DNA of 64,000 bases from Flavobacterium rivuli WB 3.3-2 = DSM 21788 (GTDB taxonomy: Bacteria > Bacteroidota > Bacteroidia > Flavobacteriales > Flavobacteriaceae): NCBI RefSeq assembly GCF_000378485.1, contig NZ_KB899967.1, forward strand, positions 186,001 through 250,000, written 5' to 3'. Positions 27,780 to 37,490 of the stretch are shown here, one piece after another. Made by a program: the position numbers and the translations under genes. The notes below the pieces were generated by a model. That model did no database searches. It saw nothing but the letters and a program-made list of their open reading frames with translations, and was not told the DNA's origin. Position 1 is the stretch's first letter. The number at the start of each line of letters is the position of its first letter.

Positions 27780-29324
27780 TTAGAATGGAACATCGTCATC
27801 ATCGGCGGGGCTGTTCATGTTACTGCCAAAGGCATCATTTGCAGACGGCAGGTTTTTAGTAATAAAGGCATTGGCACTATCGTTCATGCTTGATGGTAAT
27901 TCGTCAAACGGCGAACTAAAGTCGTCCAGGTTATCAAACTTACCAAGGCTGCCTATAAATTTAAGCCTGATATTCTCAAGGCCACCATTACGGTGCTTAG
28001 CCACAATAAATTCGGCCTGGCCCTGTGTAGGAGACTGCTCCTCATCATCCCACTCCTCAATTTTATAATATTCAGGGCGGTAAATAAACGATACGATATC
28101 CGCATCCTGCTCAATCGCACCTGATTCCCTAAGATCCGACAGTAAAGGCCTCTTGCTCGACCCACGGGTCTCTACCGCACGCGATAGCTGCGACAGGGCA
28201 ATTACAGGCACCATAAGTTCTTTGGCAAGCGCCTTAAGGTTACGGGAAATAGTAGAGATTTCCTGCTCACGGTTACCGCCGTTTTTACCGTTTCCGCCGG
28301 CAGTCATTAATTGAAGGTAATCTACAATGATCATCTTGATACCAAACTGCGATGATAGCCTTCTTGCCTTGGCACGTAAATCGAAGATGGAAAGCGATGG
28401 TGTGTCATCTATGTAAAGGGGCGCTTTTTCAAGGTCCTTTACCTTGATACTTAACTGCTCCCACTCGTGTTTTTCTAATTTACCGGTACGCAGTTTTTCC
28501 GACGGTAATCCTGTTTCGCTCGATATCAAACGGGTTATAAGCTGTACCGATGACATCTCCAGCGAGAATAACGCTACGGGATGCCCAAAATCTATAGCCA
28601 TGTTACGCGCCATAGAAAGTACAAATGCCGTTTTACCCATACCCGGCCTTGCCGCTATAATAATAAGGTCGCTTGGCTGCCAGCCACTTGTTAGTTTGTC
28701 CAGGTCATGAAAACCGGTTGCCACACCACTCATCCCCTCTTTTCCGGCAATCTCTTCAATACGTTTCTTGGCTTGTATTACAAGGCTTTGTGCCGTTTCA
28801 GAGCTTCGTTTAATGTTACCCTGGGTAACTTCATATAGTTTCGACTCGGCTTTATCGAGCAAATCAAATACATCGGTAGTCTCGTCATAAGCTTCTTCAG
28901 ATATTTCTGCCGAGATGCGTATAAGGCTGCGCTGTATAAATTTTTGCAGGATTATACGTGAGTGAAACTCAATGTGTGCCGACGATGATATTTTTTGGGT
29001 AAGCTGTATAAGGTAAAAGTCGCCACCGGCAAGCTCCAGCTTGCCCACTTTTCTTAGCTGTGCAGATACCGTAAGTAAATCTACAGGCTGTGTATCGTTA
29101 AAAAGCTGTACAATGGCCTCAAAAATATGCTTGTGGGCTTCTTTATAAAAGGCATCGGCCTGCAGGATATCGATAACTTCATCAACCCCTCTTTTATCAA
29201 TCATCATAGCACCCAGTACTGCTTCTTCTAAATCAAGAGCCTGAGGCTGAATTTTGCCTTGCTCAAGAGAGATAAGCCTGGATTTGTCTATCTTCTTTGG
29301 GTTAATATTTTTTAAATTCTCCAT
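27780..29324 (-). CDS. dnaB: replicative DNA helicase DnaB
   Basis: A 514-aa hexameric helicase. The N-terminal domain (QALDLEEAVLGAMMIDKRGVD) is followed by the RecA-like domain with Walker A ARPGMGKTA near residue 228, IIVDYLQLM (Walker B) and the C-terminal VAKHRNGGLENIRLKF arginine-finger/H4 region. The acidic C-terminal tail ending DDDDVPF is typical of Bacteroidota DnaB. No intein is present. Confidence 0.97.
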   Translation of the reverse strand: MENLKNINPKKIDKSRLISLEQGKIQPQALDLEEAVLGAMMIDKRGVDEVIDILQADAFYKEAHKHIFEAIVQLFNDTQPVDLLTVSAQLRKVGKLELAGGDFYLIQLTQKISSSAHIEFHSRIILQKFIQRSLIRISAEISEEAYDETTDVFDLLDKAESKLYEVTQGNIKRSSETAQSLVIQAKKRIEEIAGKEGMSGVATGFHDLDKLTSGWQPSDLIIIAARPGMGKTAFVLSMARNMAIDFGHPVALFSLEMSSVQLITRLISSETGLPSEKLRTGKLEKHEWEQLSIKVKDLEKAPLYIDDTPSLSIFDLRAKARRLSSQFGIKMIIVDYLQLMTAGGNGKNGGNREQEISTISRNLKALAKELMVPVIALSQLSRAVETRGSSKRPLLSDLRESGAIEQDADIVSFIYRPEYYKIEEWDDEEQSPTQGQAEFIVAKHRNGGLENIRLKFIGSLGKFDNLDDFSSPFDELPSSMNDSANAFITKNLPSANDAFGSNMNSPADDDDVPF

Positions 29325-29422
29325 GTTGCGAATGTACTCAAAATTGAGGCGGGTATGTTAGGTAATTGTTAAGGCACATCTGTTCATAACTTGTTTATAA
29401 GCAAGCCCTGATTGTTCATAAG

Positions 29423-29455
29423 CCAAAAAAAATCCGAAGCTGTAAGGCTTCGGAT
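29423..29455 (-). terminator. terminator of accA
   Basis: ATCCGAAGC/GCTTCGGAT stem with an 8-T run on the minus strand, 22 bases after the accA stop codon. Confidence 0.88.
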
Positions 29456-29476
29456 AAAATGGTACTAAAAGGCCGG

Positions 29477-30430
29477 TTATTCTTTAAACTCGCCCATTTT
29501 ACTGTACTTATCCATCCTTTGCTCTACAAGATCGTGTGTTGATAAGTCTTTTAGTTCATTATATGCTTTTAATATATATTCTTCTACGCTTTTAAAGGTA
29601 GTTTCCCTGTCATAATGCGCGCCACCAAGTGGTTCCGGGATAATATCGTCTATTAGGTTTTGCTTTTTCATGTCAAACGCCGTTAGCTTTAAAGCTTCTG
29701 CCGCCTGCTCTTTATATTCCCAGCTTCTCCACAAAATAGACGAACATGATTCTGGCGATATTACAGAGTACCATGTGTTTTCCAGCATATACACCCTGTC
29801 TCCCACACCTATTCCTAATGCTCCACCAGATGCTCCTTCTCCTACTATAATGGTAATGATAGGCACTTTAAGGCGGCACATCTCAAAAATATTTCTTGCA
29901 ATGGCCTCTCCCTGTCCGCGCTCTTCGGCTTCAAGGCCTGGGTAGGCTCCCGGGGTATCTACTAATGTTATAACAGGCACGCCAAATTTCTCGGCCATTT
30001 TCATTAACCTTAGCGCCTTGCGGTACCCTTCCGGGTTAGGCATACCAAAGTTACGAAACTGCCTTGTCTTGGTATTAAAACCTTTTTGCTGGCCTACTAT
30101 CATAAACGACTGCCCGCCTATTTTGCCAAGCCCACCTATCATAGCTTTATCATCTTTAAAGCCGCGGTCGCCAAACAACTCCAGGAACGTATCTCCTGTT
30201 AACGCCCTAACGTGGTCCATAGTGTAGGGACGGCTTGGGTGTCTTGACAGTTGTACCCGTTGCCAGGCTGTAAGGTTTTTATATATTTTCTTTTTAGTCT
30301 CTTCGAGTTTTTTCTCAATCTGTTTGCAGGTATTGGATACATCCACATCCGACTCCTGGCCAATAACAGTGCATTTATCTAACTGCTCTTCCAGTTCCCT
30401 GATAGGAAGCTCAAAATCTAAATATTCCAT
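29477..30430 (-). CDS. accA: acetyl-CoA carboxylase carboxyltransferase subunit alpha
   Basis: A 317-aa subunit that with AccD transfers carboxyl from biotin to acetyl-CoA in fatty acid synthesis. Family blocks are [12 protein letters not shown] (~75), [36 protein letters not shown] (~160) and [17 protein letters not shown] (~200). Length is normal. It lies 78 bases after the transporter gene and closes the transcript. Confidence 0.97.
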   Translation of the reverse strand: MEYLDFELPIRELEEQLDKCTVIGQESDVDVSNTCKQIEKKLEETKKKIYKNLTAWQRVQLSRHPSRPYTMDHVRALTGDTFLELFGDRGFKDDKAMIGGLGKIGGQSFMIVGQQKGFNTKTRQFRNFGMPNPEGYRKALRLMKMAEKFGVPVITLVDTPGAYPGLEAEERGQGEAIARNIFEMCRLKVPIITIIVGEGASGGALGIGVGDRVYMLENTWYSVISPESCSSILWRSWEYKEQAAEALKLTAFDMKKQNLIDDIIPEPLGGAHYDRETTFKSVEEYILKAYNELKDLSTHDLVEQRMDKYSKMGEFKE

Positions 30431-30508
30431 AGTAAAGGCAGATTTTTTATTTTAGTGAAGCTGCAAAGATAAAACTTTTAATGTAAGTATGGCAATCCTC
30501 ATGCCCAA

Positions 30509-31483
30509 TTACTTCGCGGTTTCGGCTTTGTTTTTTAGCACTCCGTTGATTATCACGGTAATTAATATAATGGCAGCACCTATGTAAAAGGTGTAACCCA
30601 TTTGTTCATCGGTCTTAAAGACTATTAATGCAAGAATAATCCCATAAACAGGCTCAAGGTTTATGGTAAGCATCATGGTATAAGCACTTATAAATTTCAT
30701 GACTTTTACGGCAGCAATTTGTGCATAAGCAGTGCAAAACGAGCCCAATATAAATAGCCAGAGCCAGTCCCATTGAGATAGCGTAAAAAACTCCTGTGTA
30801 AACTGACCCGTAAAAAACAGGTAGAGCGAAAAGAAAAATATGCCGCCTAAAAGCTCATAAAGCGATATGGTTACAGGGTTATATTCTTTAGCGAACTTAC
30901 CGTTGATAATAGCAAACAATGCCGATAAGCAGGCCGATATTAACGCTATACCAATGCCCAGTAGTAAATGGTTTGTACCTGTAGGTGTATTATGTATTAC
31001 ATTTCCCACAGCAGATAATGAGAATGGCCCCGAAGATATCTGGGTAACCAGTGCCACAAAAAATTCGCCGTATATTATGATACTGAGTGCCAGTATAACC
31101 ACCATGCTCAATATAAGCTCATACCACACCACTTTTTTACCATAAAACACGGTTTCTAAAAGCGATGCAAAGAATGCCCCGGTAGAAAGGCACGCCAGTG
31201 TAACAGAGATATTACTGACTTTTATGGCTTGAAAAAACGTAAACCAATGTACGGCAATTACAAGCCCCGCTATAATAAAACGGATAAATGTTTTAAGGGA
31301 TATTTTAAAGGGAGCCTTTGTTATTATGGCATATACTATCATTATAGCTACACCTATACACATCCTGAACCATACCAGCGGCATGGCACCTATAGTAATA
31401 AGCTTGCCCAGTACTGCCGTAAAGCCCCAAACAAATACTATAAAATGCAGGTGAAGGTAATTTTTAAAACTATCGCCTTGCAT
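30509..31483 (-). CDS. EamA/DMT family permease
   Basis: A 324-aa integral membrane protein with ten predicted helices and two EamA repeats (first FIVFVWGFTAVLGKLITIG, second IALISACLSALFAIINGKFA). The C-terminal GAAIILITVIINGVL helix is typical. The substrate of such drug/metabolite transporters cannot be inferred. It overlaps the lptG-type gene by 14 bases, so translation is likely coupled. Confidence 0.9.
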   Translation of the reverse strand: MQGDSFKNYLHLHFIVFVWGFTAVLGKLITIGAMPLVWFRMCIGVAIMIVYAIITKAPFKISLKTFIRFIIAGLVIAVHWFTFFQAIKVSNISVTLACLSTGAFFASLLETVFYGKKVVWYELILSMVVILALSIIIYGEFFVALVTQISSGPFSLSAVGNVIHNTPTGTNHLLLGIGIALISACLSALFAIINGKFAKEYNPVTISLYELLGGIFFFSLYLFFTGQFTQEFFTLSQWDWLWLFILGSFCTAYAQIAAVKVMKFISAYTMMLTINLEPVYGIILALIVFKTDEQMGYTFYIGAAIILITVIINGVLKNKAETAK

Positions 31484-32546
31484 TACTGAGGAGTATTACA
31501 GCAAGTATGCCAAAGGTTACATTAGGTATCCATACGGCAATAAGCGGCGAAAACGTAGACTTCTCTGCCATAGTGCCAAATACTTTATCAAAAAATATAA
31601 AAGTAAAAGCCAGCACGATACCAAGTGCAAGATTAACCCCCATACCGCCACGGCGTTTCATGGCAGACACTGCCACGGCAATTACCGTAAGTATAAATGC
31701 CGATGTAGGGATGCTGTATTTTTTATATTTTACTACGAGGTAGGCATTTATATTGCCGGAGCCACTTTCTTTCTCTTTATCAATAAAGCGGTTAAGCTCG
31801 CCCAGCGTCATGGTTTCGGCGGCATAAACCGTAGGTGTAAGATCATCGGGCTTAAAGTTGAATTTAAACTTTTTCATGGGCGAAGATTCCAGCACATCCC
31901 CCATTTCGCCCACTGTTCTTTTTGTAAAGGTAGACAACACATAAGTACTGTCTTTATCATCAAAACGGATTGTGCCCGCGTTCATTTTATAAACCAACTT
32001 ATTATTGTCAAACTTTTCCAGGTTAAAGTTATAACCTGTTTGTGTAGCAAAATTAAAACTGCTCACATAAATGTATTCTGTTTCGCTTATTTGTTTGTAA
32101 ACATCGGTACTTTGCCGCGACTCCGGGTTGCTTTTTAAATATTTGTACCTAAAATCGTTAAAGCCTTTACTGGCTTTAGGCACAAAGAAAAAGCCCATTA
32201 GCAATGCCAGCACAGATATCATGGTAGCCCCTATAATATAAGGCCTTAAAAACCTGAAAAACGAAATACCCGACCCTAATATCGCGATAATCTCGGTATT
32301 ATTAGCCAGTTTACTTGTAAACCATATTACCGACAGGAACAGGAATATAGGGAACAGCAGGTTAGCAAAATATATGGTAAAATTACCGTAGTAAATAGCC
32401 ACTTCTTTAAAAGGTACTTTATTTGCAAGTATCTTATTTACTTTTTCAGATACGTCTATAACTATCCCTATAGGGATAAACATGAGCAGCATTACAAAAA
32501 AAGTGGCTAAATAGCGCTTAAGAATGTACCAGTCTATTATTTTCAC
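31470..32546 (-). CDS. lptG: LptF/LptG-family permease (YjgP/YjgQ)
   Basis: A 358-aa permease of the lipopolysaccharide export ABC complex LptB2FG. Three N-terminal helices begin with MKIIDWYILKRYLATFFVML, a periplasmic beta-jellyroll follows (about 120-270), then three C-terminal helices. NTEIIAILGSGISFFRFLRP is the conserved coupling-helix block. Start codon is GTG at 32544-32546. It could equally be LptF; I favour LptG because of the single-gene context, but this is not certain. It lies 27 bases downstream of tgt. Confidence 0.88.
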   Translation of the reverse strand: MKIIDWYILKRYLATFFVMLLMFIPIGIVIDVSEKVNKILANKVPFKEVAIYYGNFTIYFANLLFPIFLFLSVIWFTSKLANNTEIIAILGSGISFFRFLRPYIIGATMISVLALLMGFFFVPKASKGFNDFRYKYLKSNPESRQSTDVYKQISETEYIYVSSFNFATQTGYNFNLEKFDNNKLVYKMNAGTIRFDDKDSTYVLSTFTKRTVGEMGDVLESSPMKKFKFNFKPDDLTPTVYAAETMTLGELNRFIDKEKESGSGNINAYLVVKYKKYSIPTSAFILTVIAVAVSAMKRRGGMGVNLALGIVLAFTFIFFDKVFGTMAEKSTFSPLIAVWIPNVTFGILAVILLSNARR

Positions 32547-32573
32547 AGCGTGCTTTTTATCAAATATAAAAAA

Positions 32574-33704
32574 TTAAAGCCTTTGGCTCATTTGCTTAAC
32601 CATCTTTTCTTTCCAAGCATAAAAATCGCCTGCTATAATATGCTCCCTGGCCTCGCGCACCAGCCACATGTAAAATCCAAGGTTGTGTATGGTAGCAATT
32701 TGTTTACCAAGGTATTCATTAGCAGCAAAAAGGTGCCTTAAGTAGGCTTTAGTATACTGGGTATCTACAAAGGTAATGCCCATCTCGTCTACCGGAGAAA
32801 AATCATCTTCCCACTTCTTGTTCTTAATATTTATGGTGCCGTTTGCAGTGAATAACATACCGTTACGGGCATTACGTGTAGGCATAACACAGTCGAACAT
32901 ATCTACACCAAGGGCAATATTCTCTAATATGTTTATTGGCGTGCCCACACCCATAAGGTAACGTGGTTTATCTTCGGGTAGTATGCTGCACACCACATCG
33001 GTCATGGCATACATCTCTTCAGCAGGTTCACCCACGCTAAGTCCACCTATAGCGTTACCCACAGCACCGGCATTAGCAATATATTCGGCAGATTGCTGGC
33101 GAAGGTCGGTATACGTACTTCCCTGTACAATAGGAAAAAACGCCTGGCTGTAGCCATATTTATACGGTAGTTTTTCCAGGTGCGATATACAACGGTCCAG
33201 CCAGCGGTGCGTCATGTGCATCGACCTTTTGGCATAGCGGTAGTCGCACGGGTAAGGTGTACACTCATCAAAAGCCATAATAATATCGGCACCTATGGTA
33301 CGCTGAATTTCCATAACGCTCTCTGGCGAAAAGAAATGGTAGGAGCCATCTATGTGCGATTTAAACTTTACGCCTTCTTCTTTGATCTTTCGGTTAGCCG
33401 AAAGCGAGTATACCTGGTAACCACCACTATCGGTAAGTATTGACCTGTCCCAGTTCATAAATTTATGCAGTCCGCCGGCTTTTTCCAATATTTCGGTTTG
33501 CGGGCGAAGGTACAAATGGTAGGTATTGCCTAATATAATATCGGGGTTAATATCCTCTTTTAGTTCGCGCTGGTGCACGCCTTTAACGGTACCCATTGTG
33601 CCCACAGGCATAAAAATGGGAGTTTGTATAACACCGTGATCGGTAGTAAGGGAGCCCGCCCTGGCTTTGCTTAACGGGTCTTTAGTAACTAAATCAAATT
33701 TCAT
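32574..33704 (-). CDS. tgt: queuine tRNA-guanosine(34) transglycosylase
   Basis: The 376-aa enzyme exchanges G34 of GUN-anticodon tRNAs for preQ1. Asp92 lies in LTDSGGYQ, the nucleophile Asp271 in FDCVMPTRNARNG, and the substrate loop reads GGLSVGEP (~220). At the C-terminus the usual zinc ligands C-x-C-x2-C are missing: residues 305-316 contain no cysteine, although the later His340 (IATIHNLGFY) is conserved. The rest of the fold is intact. It heads a tgt-lptG-EamA-accA cluster. Confidence 0.95.
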   Translation of the reverse strand: MKFDLVTKDPLSKARAGSLTTDHGVIQTPIFMPVGTMGTVKGVHQRELKEDINPDIILGNTYHLYLRPQTEILEKAGGLHKFMNWDRSILTDSGGYQVYSLSANRKIKEEGVKFKSHIDGSYHFFSPESVMEIQRTIGADIIMAFDECTPYPCDYRYAKRSMHMTHRWLDRCISHLEKLPYKYGYSQAFFPIVQGSTYTDLRQQSAEYIANAGAVGNAIGGLSVGEPAEEMYAMTDVVCSILPEDKPRYLMGVGTPINILENIALGVDMFDCVMPTRNARNGMLFTANGTINIKNKKWEDDFSPVDEMGITFVDTQYTKAYLRHLFAANEYLGKQIATIHNLGFYMWLVREAREHIIAGDFYAWKEKMVKQMSQRL

Positions 33705-33739
33705 GGTTCTCTTTTACAGCGTGCAAAGATAACTTTATT

Positions 33740-33770
33740 ATTTCAGATTTATGATTTCAGATTTCAGATT
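33740..33770 (+). repeat. 31-bp dispersed repeat, copy 1
   Basis: The 31 bases here recur exactly, inverted, at 36148-36178 just before the transketolase C-terminal gene. The repeat is internally periodic, built of TTTCAGATT units. A degenerate third copy lies near 36025-36057. Confidence 0.85.
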
Positions 33771-33842
33771 ATGCGGTGGCGATTGCAGCGTTTACATAAT
33801 GATTCAAATTTAACAACCTCCATTAAAATATTTAAAGGCATT

Positions 33843-34448
33843 CTACCTTACCTGCTCTATCAACTCCAACCGCTTAACTATGGTGCTTTTCATTAACAGC
33901 GTTCCGGGAGATAACACTGCATTAGCTCCTATCCTGCAGCCATCGCCAACCAACGAACCAAATTTTGTTGCACCTGTGCCTATAATTTTTCCGTTATAAA
34001 GCACCGATATATTTTTATTTGCACGTTCGTTATAATGGTTAGCAGCTACAGACCCAGCTTCAAAATTTACATTGTGGCCAATAATGCTATTACCCACATA
34101 ATTAAAATGTGCAATGGCAGTTCCGCTGCAAATAATACTGCTTTTAACTTCACATCCTGCACCTATTTTTACATTTGCATCAATAAATACACCTTCCCTA
34201 AAATAGGCATTAGCACCAACAAAACTATTTTCGCCTATAATCGATGGCGCTTTTATTATCGCGCCGGTTTCAACCACCGCCGTTTTGTGGATGGCAACAC
34301 TATTTACAATAACATAATCATCCCCTAAATCAGGAATAATTTCTTCAAAAATACATTTCAAATTAGAGGTTATCTCCCATGGAATTACGCTTTTATATAT
34401 TGGGAACAGAATAGAAAAATCACGTATAAAATCATTTATATCAACCAT
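33843..34448 (-). CDS. left-handed beta-helix (hexapeptide) acyltransferase-like protein
   Basis: A 201-aa protein with a helical N-terminus and then hexapeptide-repeat turns: AVVETGAIIKAPSIIGEN, SFVGANAYFREGVFIDAN, VKIGAGCEVKSSIICSG, and RIGANAVLSPGTLL. It resembles the acetyltransferase half of bifunctional GlmU/UDP-GlcNAc enzymes, with no nucleotidyltransferase domain. An acyl- or nucleotide-sugar substrate is inferred, not shown. It lies alone between tgt and a long repeat-rich spacer. Confidence 0.8.
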   Translation of the reverse strand: MVDINDFIRDFSILFPIYKSVIPWEITSNLKCIFEEIIPDLGDDYVIVNSVAIHKTAVVETGAIIKAPSIIGENSFVGANAYFREGVFIDANVKIGAGCEVKSSIICSGTAIAHFNYVGNSIIGHNVNFEAGSVAANHYNERANKNISVLYNGKIIGTGATKFGSLVGDGCRIGANAVLSPGTLLMKSTIVKRLELIEQVR

Positions 34449-35117
34449 GTAACAATTTTTATAAATATCAAAGATAACTATTTACAACTTAGCTCAAATT
34501 ACAACTTATCTCAAAATGACATTTGCAGTTGTCATTTCGACGAAGGAGGATTTCTTACGAAAATAAACATATCAGAAATTTTCAACTCCGTTGCACTTCG
34601 CTCAAAATGACATAGCTGCCTCCAAAGCATTGCAGCCTTCAATTCCATTTAAAATTTTCTACATCGTGCCCAAAAAAAAACCACTTTCAGCTTTGTGTTC
34701 TTAGTGAAACCTTGTGGACTTCGTGGTAAAAATACACTCCTAAATATGCTGCTGTCATTCCAACGAAGGAGGAATCTTTTACAAATTATATCTTCGGGTT
34801 ATGTCAATCGTATGACACTACATACACAAAACAAAAAAATATGTTTCGCATTTATTTTTTTAACCAATAGACCGGCAATAAACTACGGTTTGCTTAAGCA
34901 AATATGCAAGCAAACTGTTTCATTTTTGAAAGACACGTCTTCAAGATATGTTTAACATATGGGAAATGAAATTGAAAATAGAAATGTAATTATAAAAGAA
35001 AATAAAGATAGTAAAAGAAAATGAAATCACGCGGAAAGCGGTTGCGAAAGAAAATCATAAGTGTAACATAAACACTTGTAAACACTGGGGTTTGCGTAAA
35101 TTTTCGCAAATAAAACA
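34449..35117. other. gene-free, repeat-rich spacer
   Basis: No supportable gene in about 670 bases. It holds inverted fragments of a dispersed repeat: GTCATTTCGACGAAGGAGGA near 34532, with TTCGCTCAAAATGACA near 34597 as the opposite arm, and CTGTCATTCCAACGAAGGAG near 34752. A GTGGACTTCGTGGTAAAAA segment near 34714 is shared with 57530-57548. The remaining AT-rich part (34800-35060) shows no feature I can name. A spurious 86-codon frame is built from the repeats. Confidence 0.7.
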
Positions 35118-35149
35118 CTTGCCATAACTGTAAAAAAGTAGTACCTTTG
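35118..35149 (+). promoter_or_regulatory. promoter of the transketolase genes
   Basis: -33 TTG (35119-35121) and -7 TACCTTTG (35142-35149) with a spacer of about 20 bases. The leader to the ATG at 35174 would be under 20 bases. Confidence 0.75.
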
Positions 35150-35173
35150 CACCGTCTAATTTTAACTCAAAAA

Positions 35174-36022
35174 ATGAAACCAAACACACAACAACTCATT
35201 GATTTAACTACCCAGGTAAGGCGCGATATTTTGCGTATGGTGCATGCCGTAAACTCCGGCCACCCCGGTGGTTCGCTTGGCTGTACCGAATTTTTGGTAG
35301 CTCTTTACCAGGCCATCATGGACCGCAAAGAAGGCTTTGATATGGACGGGCTTGGCGAAGATGTTTTTTTCCTGTCTAACGGCCACATCTCGCCGGTTTT
35401 TTACAGTGTACTGGCACGCAGCGGCTACTTTCCGGTTTCAGAATTAGCTACATTCCGCTTACTTAACTCAAGGCTGCAGGGCCACCCTACTACTCATGAA
35501 GGTTTGCCGGGCGTGCGCATCGCATCGGGCTCTCTTGGGCAGGGCTTAAGTGTTGCTCTGGGCGCAGCTCAAACAAAAAGACTTAAGGGAGACAAGCACC
35601 TTGTGTACACGCTGCACGGCGATGGCGAACTACAGGAAGGCCAAAACTGGGAGGCTATCATGTATGCATCCGCTTACAAAGTTGATAACCTCATTGCAAC
35701 GGTAGACGTAAACGGCAAGCAGATTGATGGCCCTACTGACGAGGTATTGCCTATGGGCAGCCTGAGTGCTAAATTTATCGCTTTTGGCTGGGAGGTTGTA
35801 GAGATTATTGCAGGTAACAACATAGAGGCTATCCTTGCAGGCATGGCAGAAGCGAAGGCTAAAACAGGCAACGGCAAACCCGTTTGTGTACTATTGCATA
35901 CCGAAATGGGCAACGGTGTAGATTTTATGATGCACACCCACGCATGGCACGGCAAAGCGCCTAATGACGCACAGCTTGCACAGGCTTTTGAACAAAATGC
36001 TGCTACTTTAGGGGATTATTAA
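35174..36022 (+). CDS. transketolase, N-terminal (thiamine-diphosphate) subunit
   Basis: A 282-aa protein (start MKPNTQQLIDLTTQVRRDIL) covering the ThDP-binding domain: HPGGSLGCTEFL, FFLSNGHISPVFY, HPTTHEGLPGVRIASGSLGQ and the metal-binding GDGELQEGQNWEA (~155). The family swaps two-carbon units in the pentose phosphate pathway; the split two-gene form is common in Bacteroidota. The C-terminal half is the next gene, 162 bases downstream, so the pair should form one holoenzyme. Confidence 0.93.
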   Translation: MKPNTQQLIDLTTQVRRDILRMVHAVNSGHPGGSLGCTEFLVALYQAIMDRKEGFDMDGLGEDVFFLSNGHISPVFYSVLARSGYFPVSELATFRLLNSRLQGHPTTHEGLPGVRIASGSLGQGLSVALGAAQTKRLKGDKHLVYTLHGDGELQEGQNWEAIMYASAYKVDNLIATVDVNGKQIDGPTDEVLPMGSLSAKFIAFGWEVVEIIAGNNIEAILAGMAEAKAKTGNGKPVCVLLHTEMGNGVDFMMHTHAWHGKAPNDAQLAQAFEQNAATLGDY

Positions 36023-36024
36023 TT

Positions 36025-36184
36025 TATTTCAGATCTCAGATTGTAGATTTCAGATTTAGCTTCGGGAACGGTAATCGTGCCTGAAAAGTTAAACTGAAAA
36101 TATTGCAATCTAAAAGATTTGTCCATACTGCAAAGAGCATCCGTGGCAATCTGAAATCTGAAATCATAAATCTGAAATTAAAAA
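36025..36184 (+). repeat. inverted repeat between the two transketolase genes
   Basis: The spacer begins with a degenerate copy (36025-36057) of the TTTCAGATT-rich repeat and ends with an exact inverted copy (36148-36178) of the one at 33740-33770, 6 bases before the next ATG. The two arms could pair in RNA. Confidence 0.7.
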
Positions 36185-37141
36185 ATGACAAAATATAACA
36201 ATACAGGAAATAAAGATACACGCTCTGGTTTTGGGGCAGGCCTTACCGAACTGGGCCAGACGAACGAAAATGTGGTGGCACTGTGTGCCGACCTGATAGG
36301 TTCGCTTAAAATGGATGATTTTAAAAAGAACCATCCGGAACGTTTTTTCCAGATAGGCATTGCCGAAGCTAACATGATAGGCATGGCTGCCGGTATGACC
36401 ATTGGCGGAAGCATTCCGTACACAGGTACGTTTGCAAACTTCTCTACAGGAAGGGTGTACGACCAAATCAGGCAATCAGTAGCCTACTCAGATAAAAACG
36501 TAAAAATATGCGCCTCGCACGCCGGCCTTACGCTGGGCGAAGATGGTGCCACCCACCAGATACTGGAAGATATTGGCCTTATGAAAATGCTTCCGGGCAT
36601 GACGGTTATTAATACCTGCGATTATAACCAGACAAAAGCCGCTACTATTGCCATTGCAGAGCACCACGGCCCTGTGTATCTACGTTTCGGCCGCCCGTCG
36701 GTTCCTAACTTTACGCCGGAGAATGGAGCGTTTGTAGTGGGCAAAGCAGTGCTTTTAAGCGAAGGGACAGATGTTACCATCCTTGCTACCGGCCACCTGG
36801 TTTGGGAGGCACTTGTAGCTGCCGAGGCCCTTGAGGCTAAAGGCATCTCTGCCGAGGTAATAAACATACATACCATTAAGCCGCTTGATGATGAGGCCAT
36901 CCTTAAATCGGTTGCTAAAACAGGTTGCGTAGTTACCGCCGAAGAGCATAACATACTGGGTGGGCTTGGCGAGAGCGTTGCCCGCGTACTTAGCTTAAAC
37001 AACCCTGCGCCACAGGAATTTGTGGCCGTACAGGACAGTTTTGGCGAAAGCGGAACTCCGGAACAGCTTATGGAAAAATACAAACTGAACAACCAGGCTA
37101 TTGAAGCGGCTGCCGAAAAGGTAGTTGCCCGTAAAAAATAG
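36185..37141 (+). CDS. transketolase, C-terminal subunit
   Basis: A 318-aa protein with the Pyr domain (LTELGQTNENVVALCADLIG, then QIGIAEANMIGMAAGMTIGG with the catalytic Glu) and the C-terminal domain (LATGHLVWEALVAAEALEAKG, TAEEHNILGGLGESVARVL). It completes the enzyme begun by the upstream gene. A terminator hairpin follows at 37164-37194. Confidence 0.93.
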   Translation: MTKYNNTGNKDTRSGFGAGLTELGQTNENVVALCADLIGSLKMDDFKKNHPERFFQIGIAEANMIGMAAGMTIGGSIPYTGTFANFSTGRVYDQIRQSVAYSDKNVKICASHAGLTLGEDGATHQILEDIGLMKMLPGMTVINTCDYNQTKAATIAIAEHHGPVYLRFGRPSVPNFTPENGAFVVGKAVLLSEGTDVTILATGHLVWEALVAAEALEAKGISAEVINIHTIKPLDDEAILKSVAKTGCVVTAEEHNILGGLGESVARVLSLNNPAPQEFVAVQDSFGESGTPEQLMEKYKLNNQAIEAAAEKVVARKK

Positions 37142-37163
37142 TTTTCTTAGTTTTTTGATATAG

Positions 37164-37194
37164 GGTCCCGGGGCGAAAGCTTCGGGATTTTTTT
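37164..37194 (+). terminator. terminator after the transketolase genes
   Basis: TCCCG...CGGGA with extended imperfect pairing followed by seven T, 22 bases past the stop codon. Confidence 0.75.
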
Positions 37195-37199
37195 GTTTA

Positions 37200-37490
37200 T
37201 AAATTTATCTTTTTAATTGGAACACGGATGACGCGGATTGAGAACGCGGATTCCACGGATTTTTTTATCAGACTATAAGTACGTATGAGTGTAGTTGGCT
37301 CCCCTCTTTGAGAGGGCGGAATATTGTGTGGACAAAATATTAACCTCACTCCAACCCTCTCCAAAGGAGAGGGGGTAGCTGCACTCAGATATGTAAATTT
37401 TGTTTCTAAACTATACCTCAAAAATTTAAGAAAGATATCCGTTGTTGGCTCCCCTTTCCCTGGGAGAGAGGTTGGGGGGTGAGGTCAATT
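37200..37490. repeat. dispersed intergenic repeats between the transketolase genes and the FKBP lipoprotein gene
   Basis: Three recognisable units. One is a CGCGGATT-periodic segment at 37215-37262. The second is 37298-37380 with hairpins CCCTCTTTGAGAGGG and CCCTCTCCAAAGGAGAGGG. The third is 37445-37487, carrying GGAGAGAGGTTGGGGGGTGA, an inverted relative of the previous unit. Such units are scattered in flavobacterial genomes. The remainder to 37720 has no gene I can support. Confidence 0.75.

Noticed and set aside
34695..34955. 86-codon plus-strand frame in the spacer before the transketolase genes
   Set aside because: Its beginning is the dispersed CTTCGTGGTAAA repeat translated; no start signal or homology.
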